Notes under the pieces: generated by a model
Told to the model about the DNA's origin: nothing
The model's database searches: none
The model's input: the letters and a program-made list of their open reading frames with translations, nothing else
Origin: Cyathus striatus
Lineage: Eukaryota; Basidiomycota; Agaricomycetes; Agaricales; Nidulariaceae
Reading direction: 5' to 3'
Assembly (NCBI GenBank): GCA_025738555.1
Contig: JAOVFP010000009.1
Location: 2,294,001 to 2,358,000 of the forward strand
DNA: 64,000 nucleotides
Shown here: positions 22,662 to 34,179 of the stretch, piece by piece
How positions within the stretch are numbered: the stretch's first letter is position 1
Layout of the letters: each line of letters begins with the position of its first letter
Made by a program: the position numbers and the translations under genes

Positions 22662-23691
22662 CTAAAAATTTGTCTTGTTAGAAAGGGTAATGAAAGAGAT
22701 AAGACACTTGGAGCGTACACGAAGGATGAAGGTGATGCCGACTTCGTGTTTACTCTTTCCCATTCCATATTCGTACTATCGAGCTGATCAGTTTTTTCAA
22801 CCGTTACTAACGAGTGTATATATCATACATCCACCACTCTGTATAGTCCGTCATAACGAAACCTGGAATCATTCAGATGCTCAAGAAATAGTATCAGCGA
22901 TGACCTTGGTAAACTTACCCTTTGCGCGGTCGAAATTTGGAGTTGGAAATCGAGCCCCGTATAACTCGGAATGGTTTCCCAGTGCTGTAAGATTCCTTGA
23001 ATATGAATTCAAAATATAAATATGAACTTTCGGAAAGCTATAAAATTAATACCATGAAATACATATTATTTCTCTGATTTTGGTCTTGATCCTCGTCTTG
23101 CAATTTTCGATTCTGTATAGCATGTCAATAACGTGTAAGCTAGATAAAACATAACGCGCAATCGAACCTTGGAGCGCCGCCCTGAATAGATGCTTCAGTC
23201 AACCTTCGAGTCTCGTGTTCGATTAGCGAGGATGACATACCGGTTCCAGTATACTTGCTAACCCTAAGTTATGAGAGCATTCGAAGAAAAGTAAAACGAT
23301 TAGCTTACATGATGCTCCCATAGTCACCATCATCGTCATAGTATCCTGAAATTATGATGGAAGAGATACTACCTTCTGAAGTGCAAATACGATCTTCTAT
23401 GTCCATATGGATCATATGATCCAAGAGCTTCTGTCTTAGGATTAGCAATGGCCACATTTAGATAAATAAGTGACATTGTTGACAAAAGTAGTTGACATGC
23501 CTGGTGCCGAATTTTGTTTCAGGTCGTAATCCTCCTATTGTTCCAAAATTAGGGTTTTTCATCATATCCAAATGGGCTGGATTGTAATAGTGTGCACAGT
23601 TAGCCAGCCTCTTGCGACTAAGATGTTAATGATAATCAGATTAATTAATTAGAAGAGACAATGCTAAATATGCTTACTGTGTTTCCATCAT
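22662..23691 (-). CDS. SRA-YDG domain protein 2 (divergent)
   Basis: SRA-YDG domains bind methylated cytosine and flip the base out of the helix (UHRF1, SUVH). Reading the minus strand with introns: FGTIGGLRPETKFGTR (23497-23617), IIISGYYDDDGDYGSI (23309-23430), KYTGTG (23241-23257), a poorly resolved middle exon or exons from 23181 down, GKPFRVIRGS (22919-22995), GFRYDGLYRVVD (22829-22862), and a last exon ending at 22662. The motif order is that of a complete SRA fold: YTGTG, RVIRG and the diagnostic YDG all occur. Compared with its neighbour at 24890-25889, the YTGTGGR glycine is Arg (TGRR) and the final CRF-type strand is not recognisable, so ligand binding may have changed or the gene may be decaying. 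The start is the ATG at 23691. Confidence 0.75.
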
Positions 23692-23699
23692 ATCTTTAG

Positions 23700-24889
23700 T
23701 TGACAAGTAGTGTAAAGTGGTAGATGGACGTCGAGGTAGAGGAAGTGGCTAGTGGTACTTAGCGTTTAATACTTAATCTAGGCTTCACTTAATACTATTG
23801 AAGGTATATCGATATCTCCCTAAGGTATCTGGGTACGCGTAGAGTATAGGTCAGTAAGTAAGTTATGTCTAAGTGAGGTCGTGAGTAATATTCGATAAGA
23901 TAAGAAAAGAAAAAACGATCTCACCAAGATCTCACCGAGTACTTGGTGGGGAATGAGTTACAACGACTGAAGTAGAGGGATGTATTTAGGTGTCTTTATA
24001 TACTGTTTATAATTGCCACTGAGCGCGTAAAGTAACAAAGACACGACAGTGTGGTGAAACTTGAAGATAAAGAGACACAAGGAAGAAAATAAAGAGATGA
24101 ATCGACAAAAGAGCACCTATATAGCCTTGTATGTGTAATAGTAGTACTTATTAGTGCGCGCGTGTACACATCAAGGATAATCATGATAAAGGCGCTAATG
24201 TCAACACCCACAAACTTGTACCAAACATAACGTCATTAATGATATTATAGTAAAACGAAAGAAGATAAAGAAACACGAGGAAGAAATAAAGGGATATGTA
24301 AGTAAAAGGGAAGAGTTTACCTATGTTCTCCTAAGTTATGTATGTCACTTATTTCTGGCGTTTACGTATACGCATCAAGGTCCAATCTGATGTCAAACTT
24401 GCGCGCTAATCATGAGTTGTGTATCTTTGGTGTGTCTAGCAAGCTGGCTCCGAAAACCAGCACACTCGTCCTTCTAGCGTCCTTCCAAGTAACTGCTTAC
24501 GTTTGAGAGTCTAACCTAGTAAGTATTCGAATGGAACGAATACAAATAAGTATATACCTTTGTCAGGGCTGTTCGACTCAACTGTGGGTTCCATCACGTT
24601 CGGGACCGTCCTTTTTTACTAAAATCGTTGTATTGAGTAAAAACATGAGTGCAAGCCTAGATATCGACTAATGAATGGACAGTTCAAGCACGATGATCGG
24701 AAGGCAGATACAAAAACATATACAAATCTACAGTCTGGTAGCTACAATGAAAAATCATGCCTTTATGTGATACGAGGATATAATAGATGTTTCCTTTGCT
24801 ATACAGTAATAAACTGAGAATATAATTCAAACTAAGCTCAGTATTCGCAGATGAAAAAATATCCTCGAGAAGAGCCGCTCGCCACTCCT
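23700..24889. other. intergenic interval between the two SRA genes
   Basis: About 1.2 kb without a supported gene. It includes two related AAGATAAAGA(A/G)ACAC-containing stretches near 24,065 and 24,260 followed by similar sequence, a short duplicated segment. Confidence 0.4.
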
Positions 24890-25889
24890 TCACGAAATCA
24901 CAACAGCCTTCGAAATCTTTATTGCTTTTTGATCTGGGACGCGCTGAAGATGGTTTATGATTAGAACTTTAGTTTTCATGCAGACAGAATGGTATGAGGT
25001 ACTCAAGACATACACTGAGCTCGAAGCGGCAAATTTGATATCCACTCTGACCTATAGCTATCTCGGCCTACCAAGATTCTCAGTATTTTCAATTTCGGTT
25101 ATGAAAGAATTTAAGAACCTTTTTGACGACGTACAGTCCATCATAGCGATACCTGTAAATAATCAGATACCACTGACGTATTATAGTGGACATAGTAAAA
25201 CGCACCCATCGGACGGCGCATATACCGACTCCTGGTTCGGGCCTCGTATAACTCGAACAGGTCTCTGCGTTTCAGCTGATTTCTGAAATATACATAATGT
25301 CATAAAATGGACTGTCAATGAGCAGCAAAGAGTCATACCTTCAGAGCAGCATTACCAAGGTCCCTGAATGTTTGATCATTGAGCTTGACCTTGGACCCGA
25401 CCTTGATCACACTGTCAATAACAAATTTGTGTAAGATATCCGACGAGTAACGTACTTACACAGGACCGTCCTCCTAAATAGGTGTGCCTGTTAATCGTAC
25501 CACAAGTTGTTAATCTGATGTAATAACATACCTGTTCCTGTGTAAACGCTACTCTTGTATAAGACACGTCTGAGATTTGACAAAATAGCGAACTTACAGA
25601 GTATTCCCATCATCCACATTATCCGCATATCCACCGGAAACCACAATCGAAAAGGCACCAAGATTAGCGTTGCCAGACACGTTGAATTTCGTATTGGTAT
25701 GGACTCCAGCAATGCGACACTCTTTCCTGGGTATAATAGTAATAGATCAGAGGTTAAGTGAGGCTGACGAGGGTTCAACCTAACCTACCTGGACACATAT
25801 TTAGCTCCCGGAGGATGTCCATCTATCTGTCCAATACGAGGATCCCTTTCAAGCGACAATTGATACGGAGTGTAGAGCGAAGAGTCCAT
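24890..25889 (-). CDS. SRA-YDG domain protein 1 (single-domain, 180 residues)
   Basis: A compact protein consisting almost only of an SRA-YDG domain, the fold that recognises 5-methylcytosine. Nine exons on the minus strand: 25789-25889, 25598-25726, 25532-25548, 25460-25473, 25339-25401, 25206-25282, 25119-25152, 25014-25067, 24890-24943. They total 543 nt with a continuous frame. Motifs in order: RIGQIDGHPPGAKY (about residue 17), KECRIAGVH (35), FSIVVSGGYADNVDDG (58), VYTGTGGR (78), RPVRVIRG (115), GYRYDGLYVV (133) and QICRFELSR (155). Pocket residues equivalent to the D...YTG stretch of UHRF1 are present. It lacks RING, PHD, SET and TTD domains, so it is a reader module only. The 14- and 17-nt exons and dense introns explain why no long frame is visible. 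Neighbour 22662-23691 is a divergent paralogue in the same orientation. Confidence 0.9.
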
Positions 25890-26474
25890 GAGCTGACGTC
25901 GACTAGAAGTTCAGAAAGCTGTAGATTAGGCAGCTGAAACAGACGACAATGACTGACAGCACATGCTTACAATCTTTCCATTGACGTTGTATGATATTAA
26001 TGGTATTGTAGTGATTGAGCTGCCTAGTAAAGCGGTTCAGTGGCTAGTAAAAGTGAAGTAGAAGTAAAAGTGGATGTGGATTTGGAAAGAGGTGAGCTGA
26101 GCTCGTGCGAGCATAAGAATTTAAATTTTACTGAATACCCTATATAATGACTCTGAGTGAATACGACGCTCTCATCCATTTCCTTCAACACATGACATCA
26201 AAGCAAAACGATCAAACGAAACGTATATTGGTACATGAATTAGACGTCATACCCTTCGTCCCATCTCAAATTCCTACTCCTCTCTTGCAACAAACGAGTG
26301 GTCTACTCTAATCGTAGTAAGACTGATACTATGTACCCCCTCAAATGAATCTCGTAACGCCTGCTTCCTTACATGCAGCACAACACGACAAGCTAACACT
26401 GAGTGTATAGCACGCTGAGGGCTGTGCGTTCATTGATTTCAGACCCACTTCATTTATTGTGGAGAAGAAATTTC

Positions 26475-27856
26475 TTACATGGCTAGTAACGTGATATATT
26501 GTGGCTGAGGAAATTTGGGTAAGAAGAATTCGAAGAATATAATATGAAGTACCGTACCAGCTTCAAGCCAACTGTAATGTTCGCCAGAGAAAGTACTTCC
26601 TCGAATATCGGTACCTCACGCGGTAGAAGTATGACGTAAAGATGGACTTACTGAAGATATAAATATAATACACAGCTCCATCTCGATATACTACTCTCGT
26701 GAGATGACTGCGTCCACCGTATTTATCTTCTCTCATCAGTATAGAGTCTTCTTGGCCGAAAGTGAGCGGAGAAATTCACTTACAAGCTTGAAAAGCCGGT
26801 ACGAGCATGCACGCCGTTATGACTACATTTTCCGTTCCACCATCAACCCCTTCAATAACTGGTCTTCAAAGAAAGAATATACGACATACTAGTATCAAAC
26901 GCCAAAAAACACGCCCACGCAACGATAATAATTTTGCTCTCTTGCGTGTTATAACATCCCTGCACTACAGAGCTAGGAAGTACGTCTTGTAGTTCAACTT
27001 TTCCCTTATCAGACCTTCAAAAATTTCAAAAAGGAACTTTGACGTACATTTGAGTGACTTCAGAAATAAGGCGAGACATATACAGCATGGAACCACTAAC
27101 ACTCCTGCGTAAGCGGATATTAGAAATACGCTTGAGCGTCTCGTCCTCAGGAGGACCGCCCAGGTGCGAAGTGCAAGGAGCACTGAATGATTCATGAAAT
27201 TATAGGTCAGCTGGTAGAGATCAAAAGCAGACATTTACTTTCGCCAACGAGAAATCCGGCTGTAATTAGCCCTAAGAAAGACTTATTAATAACACTTTTA
27301 GAAAATGATCCCCCTGGAAACAGAAGCGGAATGGAGAGGAACATACAAGTAGCCACAGAAACTCTTTGCTGACACTGCTTCGCACTTGGATTAGGTGAAA
27401 TCTGACCTTCTCATTCATTTCAACGTCAGTCAACAACTACAGCGCAAGTAAAGGGAGTGCGCACTGATAATCACAGCAAAAATCTCTACAAATGGCAAGA
27501 ATCGAGTAAGCAAGTAAAGGAGCTTTACAATTGACCAGTGCGAGGGCCAGAAATATGTTATTTCAAGGTTGGAGGTTAAGGCATAGTCATACAGCTTTCC
27601 TCTTGGGTTTAATAGAAGTGAAAGGGAGCCAGGTGAAAGGGAACGTACAAGGATTGTCAAACTACATACTATGCAATCAATGCAAGGGTATTAGAATGAG
27701 GATGGGTAGAAATGACGGAGGACAGACTTGTCAGGTACTACGTAGTACCCATACGGGCACAGTAAGTGTTCGGTTGCAAAAAATAGAAACAAAGCAACAC
27801 ACACTGGCGATAAGATTCGTCTCCTTCTCCGAAGTTGCGATATCCCTCAACGACAT
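26475..27856 (-). CDS. DUF6533-type multi-spanning membrane protein
   Basis: A basidiomycete-specific family of about seven-helix proteins of unknown function, resembling receptors. Starting at the ATG of MSLRDIATSEKE (27856), separate exons encode the hallmark N-terminal block KLYDYALTSNLEITYFWP and SIVKLLYLLTRFLPFVE (about 27,590-27,470), LALRTWAVLLRTRRSS with a following helix (about 27,180-27,050), IIIVAWACFLAFDT (about 26,940-26,890), and near the end LTRVVYRDGAVYYIYIFS (about 26,710-26,640). The block order fits the family, but exon borders were only partly resolved and the stop (about 26,475) is tentative. Some exons may contain lesions. Confidence 0.65.
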
Positions 27857-27859
27857 ATC

Positions 27860-29129
27860 CTTTAATGCTGATTAAATCTTCGTATAATAAATAAGAGGGA
27901 AATGAAATGAAAGGGGGAGTCCTAACTGACGTTCTTGGTACTTATACTTATAAGTACTTCGCCTTTCATGTCGGCTCCATCCGATACAATGTTCTTTTTC
28001 TTGATACCGCGTGCCGCGGCGTAGGTGATAGGCATCGGAAGTGGATATCTTGACACCGTTACATGGTTCCTTGATTGATTATCTTTGAATCTCACAGTGA
28101 GCGCTGGTGATCGACAGTCAGTCGATAGGTTTTGTTTTATTTCGGGACATGATATCGCCGCTTTCACCGTGTGATCCGTGTGTCTGTGCATACATATGGA
28201 GTTCAGAAGGGATTGCAGGTATAGCAATGATGAATAGTAAATATCATATGTAGTGCGTACATCTATAGGGCGGAGCAAGGGCGCAGATAAGGCGCAGATG
28301 CTAAAGTCACTGGATGACTTCCCGTAAGGATCTTGCGCAGTCTGGCGCGCCAGATGTTGACGTGCCGAGGCTGCCGAGTCCAATTTCAAATTCTCGAGCA
28401 CCGTCAGACTACGCCAGACATGAACATCTGGCGAGGCCTACCCCCCCCTCTGCCAGACTTGCGAAACCACTTCAGACCTCTTTAAAAGGTAGTTACTCAC
28501 GATCTAACATCTTCAAAAGGAAGTTTCGTCCGGTTTCCACATGACTTTATTCGGCTTATCTCCGTTTCATCCGTCTATTGTTTGTCTGAAGCTGTCTGAC
28601 GACGATCTGGAGTCGGTGGATGGTCATGCTATAGTCTGGCACCAGGGAGGCATAAACCGGAGTTTGAAAATATGGCGTCGTCAACGGTCAGACCGTGCCA
28701 GATCCTTACGGGAAGTCATGACTGAAAGACGTCACGCGTCATGCATTCATGACTCACCGGTCCGGGTATGTACTCAAGTACTCACCGGCCCGGTCACCTG
28801 CCAATGTTTCTGTCAATTGTAAAATTCAAAGGCTTGCGGTTATTACGGCTGTTATTAACAAGATGAAGCTGCGGGTTTTACTTGGGTTAAATCTCAAGTT
28901 CTCGAAGTATGCGCGAGTGCCAGAAAAGGCACAACGAATCCGCAGGTATGCGACTTCAAACTTGAAGTTGCGTACCGCGTATAATGAATTCAGCTACGAA
29001 AACTATATTACTTCGGAAAACGAGAAAAAAATAAAAAAGATAGGGATAGAGGAAATACAAAATAAATAAGTATAAAAATAAGTAGCGGTACAACGGCGGT
29101 GACTAGTTGACTGATGAAGAAGAGAAATA
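27860..29129. other. interval without a recognised gene, with a TIR element
   Basis: An open minus-strand frame (27922-28401) reads into the TIR element at 28315-28718 and is not recognisable as a protein family. Plus-strand frames at 28541-29069 likewise. I do not call them genes. Confidence 0.35.
28315..28718. mobile_element. small TIR element (about 404 bp)
   Basis: The left end TGACTTCCCGTAAGGATCT is matched by its exact inverse at 28700-28718, and similarity continues a few bases inward (GTCTG). The interior repeatedly carries TCTGGC/GCCAGA, including the perfect 14-bp palindrome TCTGGCGCGCCAGA at about 28,338. No coding capacity. Target duplication unclear. Confidence 0.75.
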
Positions 29130-32100
29130 TCAATTCCAGAAAGATCGAATAACATTTGTCAGAGTTTTCCAAACCGTCCTCGACTTGAGCCTTTCATCAA
29201 CCGTAGGAGGTGGGTTTCTGCGACGACTCTGACGTCGATTTGTCGAAGTCAAATCAGAAGCTGGAACTTTTGATACCAAAAGAGGTCTGCGGGAGGGAGA
29301 CTCGTCGGCACTGGCAGTTTTATGCTTCTTCATCGCACTAGCAAGAGGGTACACATTTTCCGTCACTCCCCCTTCATCGTGCCGTCTTTTCTTTCTAGAT
29401 TTGAAACACGACAGAGGATTGAATTCCTCTACAAACGTATCAAATCTGACCTTCTTCAGTCTTTTCGCCGCAGGGACATCTACAAGAACTGTGTCTTCTT
29501 CATCGTCTATGCGGTGCTTCTTGGCTCGATGAAGGCCCTCCTGTTTATAAGTTTCAAGATCGGACATACTTGACATTGACAACATTGATGATGTGTCTGA
29601 TCGAAGCGTGGGCCATCGCACCTTGAGTTTAAACACATTGTAAGGTTCCGGTGATTCCCAAGTTTTGATGTGAACTGAGATCGTTGAGGAACACATCTGT
29701 TTAGAAAAAACCTCAGGTTCATCTCGAAACTTTCGACCTCCAAACATCTTTCTCAGTTTATCATTGCGGCGGCGATTCTGAAACAAGGATAGCAGGTCAA
29801 CGTAAATTCATATATGTACTGAGTATGATACTTACATGACGTGCAGCTGCTTTTTTATGGACCTTAAAAACCCCGTGCAGTGATCCAGGCGTCTCATCCG
29901 AGGCGTACATTTCCTTCCATAACCTGAAGTCCACGTCGAACCAAGACGGGAAGCTCTCTTGTCTTTCGACTACCATCGGCGGAATGGGTGGCACAGGCTC
30001 AATGACTCTTACGTACTGTTTAGTAAAGAAGTCATGGGGAAGAGGGGGAAGAAACGACTGAGAGGTCGCTACTTCAGCAAGCTGCTGATGTTGAACCTCA
30101 GGAGCAAAGAATGTAGTCGAACGGAGAGACTGGTCGAAAGGATTTGATGCATCTGGCAAAGTCGGCAGAACAGGCACCTGCCAGTGGGGCTGTGCCGGAG
30201 ACTGCACTAGTGTTTGAGAGGGAAAATATGGCCCTAGCGGCGAAACGAAACTATTGTCAAGGTTATCCCTTGGAGTTAGAACTAGAGGCGAGAGTGTTGC
30301 TACCTGAGGCCTCAGCGGGACCACTTTTCGAGGTATAGTGGAAGCCTCAGGCTGCGGAGTAGCGTTATTACTGATGTCAAGCTGAAGTTGGACTTCATGT
30401 TGTTTAACACTAGGACTCGTGTCTTGAATGGGCTGCACAGCGGCTGTTCTCCGACTCTCGGCCTTAGGCTTAAGTGAACCATCGTGAAGACTAGGCGTAG
30501 CAGCTGGGGGCACGAATAGCAGAGTTGGTAGAGCTATACCTTGAAGTTGAGAGTTGTCGGACTGAGGTGGTACATCCGATGGCTCGTTTGGTGGCACGAC
30601 TGTGATCATAGGTATCTCCGGTCCGAGAGAAATCAGAGGCTCGTGCCGACGGGAAATGCCGGGAGACGGTTCACTGACACTTGTGCGTGAATCCGATTTC
30701 GAGTTAGAGGTTGTACGCATTACGGACGATCCCGCAGAAAGAGTTGTTACAATTCTAAGAGGGGGGCTAGGCTTTGGATTTCTCTCGGATTCTGAATTCA
30801 AGCCCATAATTTGGTCCATTTCGATATCGGCACTAGCCAAGGAAACTAGTATTGGTACAGGAGGTGCTGGCTGGAGCTGTTGAGTGGAAACGTGCTGATC
30901 GCTACTAGATATCAGAGGACCAGAAGTGGTTGAGGGTATATGGTTGGAAGGTGGCGGATGCATGGATTCGGAAGAAGGATCTGTAGGCACAACGATGTCG
31001 GAGTCGTCATATAGAATGGGGATTGGTGATGGTAAGGCGCAGAAAACTGGCGTCAGTACTTGCTGGAGTTGTTGAGGGGAAACGTCCCGATCGCCACTAA
31101 GGGACATAGATGTCGAAGGGCCGGAAGACGTTGAGGATACATGGTTGGGAAGCTGTTGATGCAAGGATTCGGAAGACGAGTCTGCAGACGCAACCATATC
31201 AGAATCAATATGCAGAATGGCGATTGGTTCTGGCAACGGCTGTGTCTGGGAAAAAACGTTCTTGGAGTCACTCAGACTGCTCAACGGTTGTTCAGAGGCT
31301 GTATCACAAGAAACACGCTGCTCGGTAACAGTGGGTTGAACATATACTTCAGCTTGTGATATAGGTGTTGAGTTGTCGAAGTCCTCAGAGCCCGAAGGGT
31401 CGGAACGCACCGCGACTGTTAGGGGAGATAGAAGATTGAGCTGGGGTTGACTCTCGGACTCAGACAACAAATCAACAAGTGGAGTCACCGTGACGACATT
31501 ATCATCCAGAAATGGCAACGTAGATAATAAGGGGCTGGGCTGCGACTGAGAAGAGAGATGATCCTGAGGGTTGTGGTAATCGGCGGGAGTATCAGGAGAG
31601 TCAACTTGTTCCGAATGGGAGGATTGACTCTGTAACATAATGCACTGCCGTGACGAATCACCAGAAGGCACCGTCGTCGACAGGAAATTGAGCTGGGGTG
31701 GAAAATCCTCGCTAATATCAGCATCGGGCAAGGGAATTGGAGTCAATAAGCGTTTGGTATTCGACTGAGGAGTAGCATCTGGAATGGTTTCCGGAAGCTG
31801 AACGGACACTTGACTGTCCATGGAGGCGTCATGTTCAGAAACGTCTGGCTCAGAAATTTTAGCGAAGTTAGATGGCGGTGAATCAGAAGGACTCATGGTC
31901 AAAGGAGACAAAGGACTTTCAAAAGCTAACGCAAAAGAACTATCTCTATCAGTTACTTTAACGCCTGAATCCCCTCTAACCAAATCGGCGGCGGCAACGA
32001 GAAGGTCAAGTCTAAGAGGCGCCAAGGTATTACTCACTGGCCTTGAACTCGAATTTGAAGGTCCTGCGATCGGAGTTGATTCCATCTCTTTTGCAATTGG

Positions 32101-34179
32101 CATTGGCATTGGCCGGAAATTCCAATTTGAAGGCCGTACGATTGGTTGACTTGATTGCGACTCTCCAGATGGATTGTAGTTCTCGCGCCAATTCTTCCTA
32201 CGACGCTTTCGCTCCCAGAACTCCTTATTATCCCTCAGGGGGTGGCGTTGCCATGTCTTGTTATAAAACCGCTGAGCTTCGGTCTCTGGCTCTTCATCGT
32301 CTTCCATTAAGAATCTCTCGAGATCTGCTGCTTCTCTTCCGACGTAATCGAAGTAGGCCCTGGACTCAGTCACCATTTTCCTTTCTTCCGTGTTTAGTGT
32401 AGCAAGGCGCCATATCAGCTCATCTATATCCTCTATGTCCTCACTAGGGGTTGAGGACGCGACCGCTACATCTGTTGTGGAAGAACCGGAAAGAGGTGGT
32501 TGCCGGACGACAATGTGGGAGGTAGACGCCTCCGGTGCAATACGGGACTGAGATGGGCCAGTGGAAGATCCCTCCAATAATTCGTTGGGAGAACTCGTGG
32601 GTTGATGTTGCGATGCCCTCTGAAGATCTATTAAAAGAGGAAAATTAAAGAGGATACTACACACGCGTTCATGCGCGCTTACAACGGCGATTGAGTGGTA
32701 CGATTGGACGAGGAGCTATTATTTCTCCTTCCTCGAGTTCGCTCTCTAGAGAGTCGCGCTCAGTATTGTTGTACTGGGTACTCTGTGCGATCCTCCCAGT
32801 AGTGGACGAGCCTTCCACAAACTCTGGATTGCGAGAAGTGGGGTCAGGCAATTGGGCCAGTGTCAGTCTCCGACGATCTATGAAAATGGCATTAGAAGGG
32901 GTGCGACAAGGTTAGTTTAATGTGCACGTACAGCGGCTGCTGAGCCCTATCATCGGTCGAGGAGGTGGCGTTGTTTCCCTTTCCTCGATTTCGCTAGGCT
33001 GACTAGTGTTCGGCGACTGGTCGTTACGCTCCACATCAGTATTCTGCGGGGGCGCTTCCGACAACGAAAAGCTTTGCATCGCTATTAGGATTTGTAGATC
33101 ATCCTGTGCAAGACCACCAGTAGACGAGCCTTGCACAAATTCACTTCGAGAAGTTGCTTCACGAATCTGTGACGATCTGTGACGATCTAACGAAGGGGTT
33201 AGATGGGATAAAAAATAATTTATGAGAACGTACAACGGCTACTGAGTCCTACCATCGGTCGTGGAGGTGGTGTTGCTTCTCTGCCATCCGTTTCGTCTTG
33301 TGGAATACTAACCTCCGTATTGCTGTTCGGAGAGGGCTCGTTATTCTCGTCATTTTGCGTCGGGCCAATTCCCAAAGAGGCCATGCCCCTCAACGCCGCA
33401 TCTAAATCCTCCGCACCTAGCCCTACACTCGCAAGGTCGTTTATCATATCTTCAATAATCTCCACCTCTTCCAGATCTGAGTCGCTATCATTGTTGCGGA
33501 GTGCACGACTCTGCGGCGTCTCAAATGGAGAAGTAAAATCAGGGTTTTCCGTTACCAACTGGGCGATTTCTTCATCGAATAAACCTTCGAGAGATACGCT
33601 CTGGATAGCTAAGGGGAAAATGTGAGCCGGGATAAAGAGAATTTACGAGGACATACAATGGGGTGTGATTGCATCTGCGCCCTCAATTTCTTGATTGGTA
33701 TCCTGTGATGGTTCCGGACCTTCTATCGGCATCTCCATCTGGAACCCAACTTCTGCCATCAATGCATGCAAGATTTCGTCGCTGAAATATACTTCATCCT
33801 CATGTTCGTTTGATACCTCTGGCACGCTGGGGGATGAGGTTGCGACTTCAGCTGATGCCGCAAGAGATGATATAGGGATAATCCCTCCAGTATGTAAGCC
33901 AACATGATCGTTATCGGTGGAATCAGCCTCTTGCTGTTGCGATATGCGACGGAGGTCTATAATCGAGTTAGAAATAATGCAGAACCATTCATAAATGTAT
34001 AACATACAACGACGGCTGAGGCCTATTATCGGTCGGGGAGTCTCGGAATCGGGTCTCGTTTCGCCACCCTCAGATTCGGTGTGTGGCGCACCAACGTCCG
34101 CGTCGGATTTCAGAGAGGAAGCTTCCTTAGAGGAAATGTCGAGTATGTCGTCGGGCTTCCGGTTCTCCATGCTAGTCAT
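29130..34179 (-). CDS. large Ser/Pro-rich protein with tandemly duplicated exon modules
   Basis: Seven exons on the minus strand: 34008-34179, 33657-33956, 33234-33608, 32932-33186, 32683-32877, 29836-32627, 29130-29777. They total 4737 nt (1578 residues) with a continuous frame. Introns 1-5 are all phase 1, and exons 2-5 (300, 375, 255 and 195 nt) are symmetric. Exons 1, 3, 4 and 5 end in a shared motif (PRPIIGLSRR, PPPRPMVGLSSR, PPPRPMIGLSSR, APRPIVPLNRR). Exons 4, 5 and 6 open with another (Y.R...SR..EFV.GSSTGG). The 2.8-kb exon 6 is disordered, with long Ser, Pro, Gln and Asp stretches. It has a basic patch (WERKRRRKNWRENY) early and SWFDVDFRLWKEMY near its end. The last exon has basic NLS-like clusters (RHNRRRNDKLRKMFGGRKF, KSRKKRRHD), suggesting a nuclear protein. 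No known domain. Confidence 0.8.

Noticed and set aside
24957..25286. Plus-strand ORF of 109 codons
   Set aside because: It lies antisense to several small exons of SRA-YDG protein 1, which has clear family motifs.
27922..28401. Minus-strand ORF of 159 codons
   Set aside because: It runs into the TIR element at 28315 and has no recognisable motif or splice support.
29507..32402. Several plus-strand ORFs of 62-119 codons
   Set aside because: Antisense shadows of the large Ser/Pro-rich gene.
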